64,000 bases of DNA. Origin: CAYJEQ01 sp964371155. Its GTDB lineage: Bacteria; Bacillota; Clostridia; Oscillospirales; Ruminococcaceae. This document shows positions 63,228 to 64,000 of this stretch, in pieces. The stretch's first letter is position 1. Each line of letters opens with the position of its first letter. The DNA lies in assembly GCA_964371155.1 (NCBI GenBank), contig CAYJLI010000001.1, forward strand, positions 62,001 to 126,000. Direction: 5' to 3'. The position numbers and the translations under genes were made by a program. The notes under the pieces were generated by a model. The model made no database searches, was not told the DNA's origin, and saw only the letters and a program-made list of their open reading frames with translations.

Positions 63228-63918
63228 TTTACTTGATATGCTAACAACTCTCATATTTCCGACGAGGTGCCTGTGTTGCGGCAAGGTTACTCCCTCTGCT
63301 GAAAACCCATGCAAGCGGTGCGTGGATGGTTTTATTTGGCTTGGAAATACTAAATGTGTAAAATGCTCCTCCCCTTTGAATGGGTGTGCTTGCGATGTAA
63401 ATTCTGCAATTTCGGCAGTCTACGCCCCATATCACTACACCAAAAGTGCCAAGCCTGCCATAATGAGGCTTAAGAAAAAATATGACGCAAATGCTGCATT
63501 ATTTTTCGCTACAAAGATGGCGGAATTAGTTTTAAAGCACAAAGAGGAAATTATGTATATTATCCCTGTTCCACTATCTGCCGAGAGCAGGAGAGCTGGC
63601 AGGAAAAATCAAGCACTGCTTTTGGCGGATAACATATCCAAAATACTTGGCATACCAGTGCTGGATAATCTTATCATAAAAGAAAACTCTGCTTTGCCAC
63701 AGCATTCTTTAAGCAGGGATGACAGATTTAGAAATGCTAAATCTGCCTATCGAATAATAGGTGAAATTCCAAGGAATTCCGCCCTGCTTTTAGTGGATGA
63801 TATCTTCACCACAGGTGCTACTGCAATTAGCATTGCGAGCTTACTTAAAGAGGCTGGATGCGAGAAAGTCATTGCAGTTGTTGCCGCAAGGGCATATTCT
63901 TCCGACAAAGTAAAATAA
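63220..63918 (+). CDS. comF: ComF family protein (phosphoribosyltransferase domain)
   Basis: 232 residues. N-terminal zinc-finger with four Cys pairs (CLCCGK, CKRC, CVKC, CAC) and a type I phosphoribosyltransferase domain with the PRPP loop LLLVDDIFTTGATA. ComF family proteins take part in DNA uptake in naturally competent bacteria or in purine salvage. The start is GTG 63220, overlapping recD2 by 8 nt, as in many Clostridia. With PilT and PilC in the window, a DNA uptake role is possible but not shown. Confidence 0.93.
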   Translation: MNNLLDMLTTLIFPTRCLCCGKVTPSAENPCKRCVDGFIWLGNTKCVKCSSPLNGCACDVNSAISAVYAPYHYTKSAKPAIMRLKKKYDANAALFFATKMAELVLKHKEEIMYIIPVPLSAESRRAGRKNQALLLADNISKILGIPVLDNLIIKENSALPQHSLSRDDRFRNAKSAYRIIGEIPRNSALLLVDDIFTTGATAISIASLLKEAGCEKVIAVVAARAYSSDKVK

Positions 63919-63962
63919 AGGTTAATAAAAGGTTACTGTAAAGATAAAATTCGACGGATTTC

Positions 63963-63991
63963 TTGCACTTTTAAGCCAAAGTTGATATAAT
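63963..63991 (+). promoter_or_regulatory. Promoter at right edge of window
   Basis: TTGCAC (63963-63968), a 17-nt spacer and TATAAT (63986-63991) with TGA before it (extended -10). It points to a plus-strand gene beyond the window. Confidence 0.8.
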
Positions 63992-64000
63992 ACTAATGTA

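Noticed and set aside
1..64000. CRISPR arrays, tRNA or rRNA genes, prophage, integrases
   Set aside because: No regularly spaced repeats, cloverleaf sequences, rRNA signatures or phage/recombinase proteins were found on either strand.

Overview
The window is a low-GC chromosomal segment of a Clostridia-type Firmicute, probably near Oscillospirales/Ruminococcaceae. The evidence is strong AGGAGG ribosome binding sites, frequent TTG starts, a CIRCE/HrcA heat-shock operon, SpoIID-family proteins, PadR-DUF1700 and ThiI lacking a rhodanese domain. A run of 100 N at 31762-31861 shows that this is a scaffold, so adjacency across it is not proven. I see no rRNA, tRNA, CRISPR array, phage or transposase gene.

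Layout. 1-6467: 5' part of metG (minus), then nifS-thiI (tRNA 4-thiouridine) and a 971-residue surface protein joining a CinA-like domain, a membrane helix, a sortase fold without catalytic residues, a Big2-like domain and a SpoIID domain. 6473-6766: tandem 128-bp repeat. 6920-14890: MFS exporter, rarA, a REPIN-like repeat, a SUKH-type gene, nitrilase and PHP phosphatase genes, the ACT/DUF711 pair and a second orphan gene that shares a 3' flank with the SUKH gene. 14993-19163: CoA-disulfide reductase-rhodanese, aminotransferase, Lrp and YheO-like regulators. 19288-23245: a compact type IV pilus-like operon with PilC, pilin-like proteins and PilT. 23326-31758: transglutaminase lipoprotein, two tandem SARP-like regulators ending in degenerate GGDEF-like domains, cyclophilin lipoprotein, a P-loop ATPase, and prmA-rsmE.

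31988-37858: two chemoreceptors flanking a padR-DUF1700-membrane protein operon with a readable two-operator promoter. 38054-43053: hrcA-grpE-dnaK-dnaJ. 43294-48380: two overlapping diguanylate cyclase genes, lexA and typA. 48454-63918: envelope and housekeeping genes (spoIID-like, D,D-carboxypeptidase, lipid kinase, plsY-gpsA-fkbM, tadA, CPBP protease, rlmH, yycJ-like, murA), then recD2-comF.

The most unusual signal is non-coding. A roughly 180-nt structured sequence occurs twice, at 39363-39541 (between dnaK and dnaJ) and 52303-52483 (between two convergent genes). Each copy is bracketed by two direct copies of a strong hairpin. The hairpin is the same on both sides within a locus but completely different between the loci. 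This looks like a dispersed element that sits inside a duplicated terminator-like hairpin, and its inner hairpin carries compensatory base-pair changes. The second highlight is the five-part fusion with the catalytically dead sortase fold.
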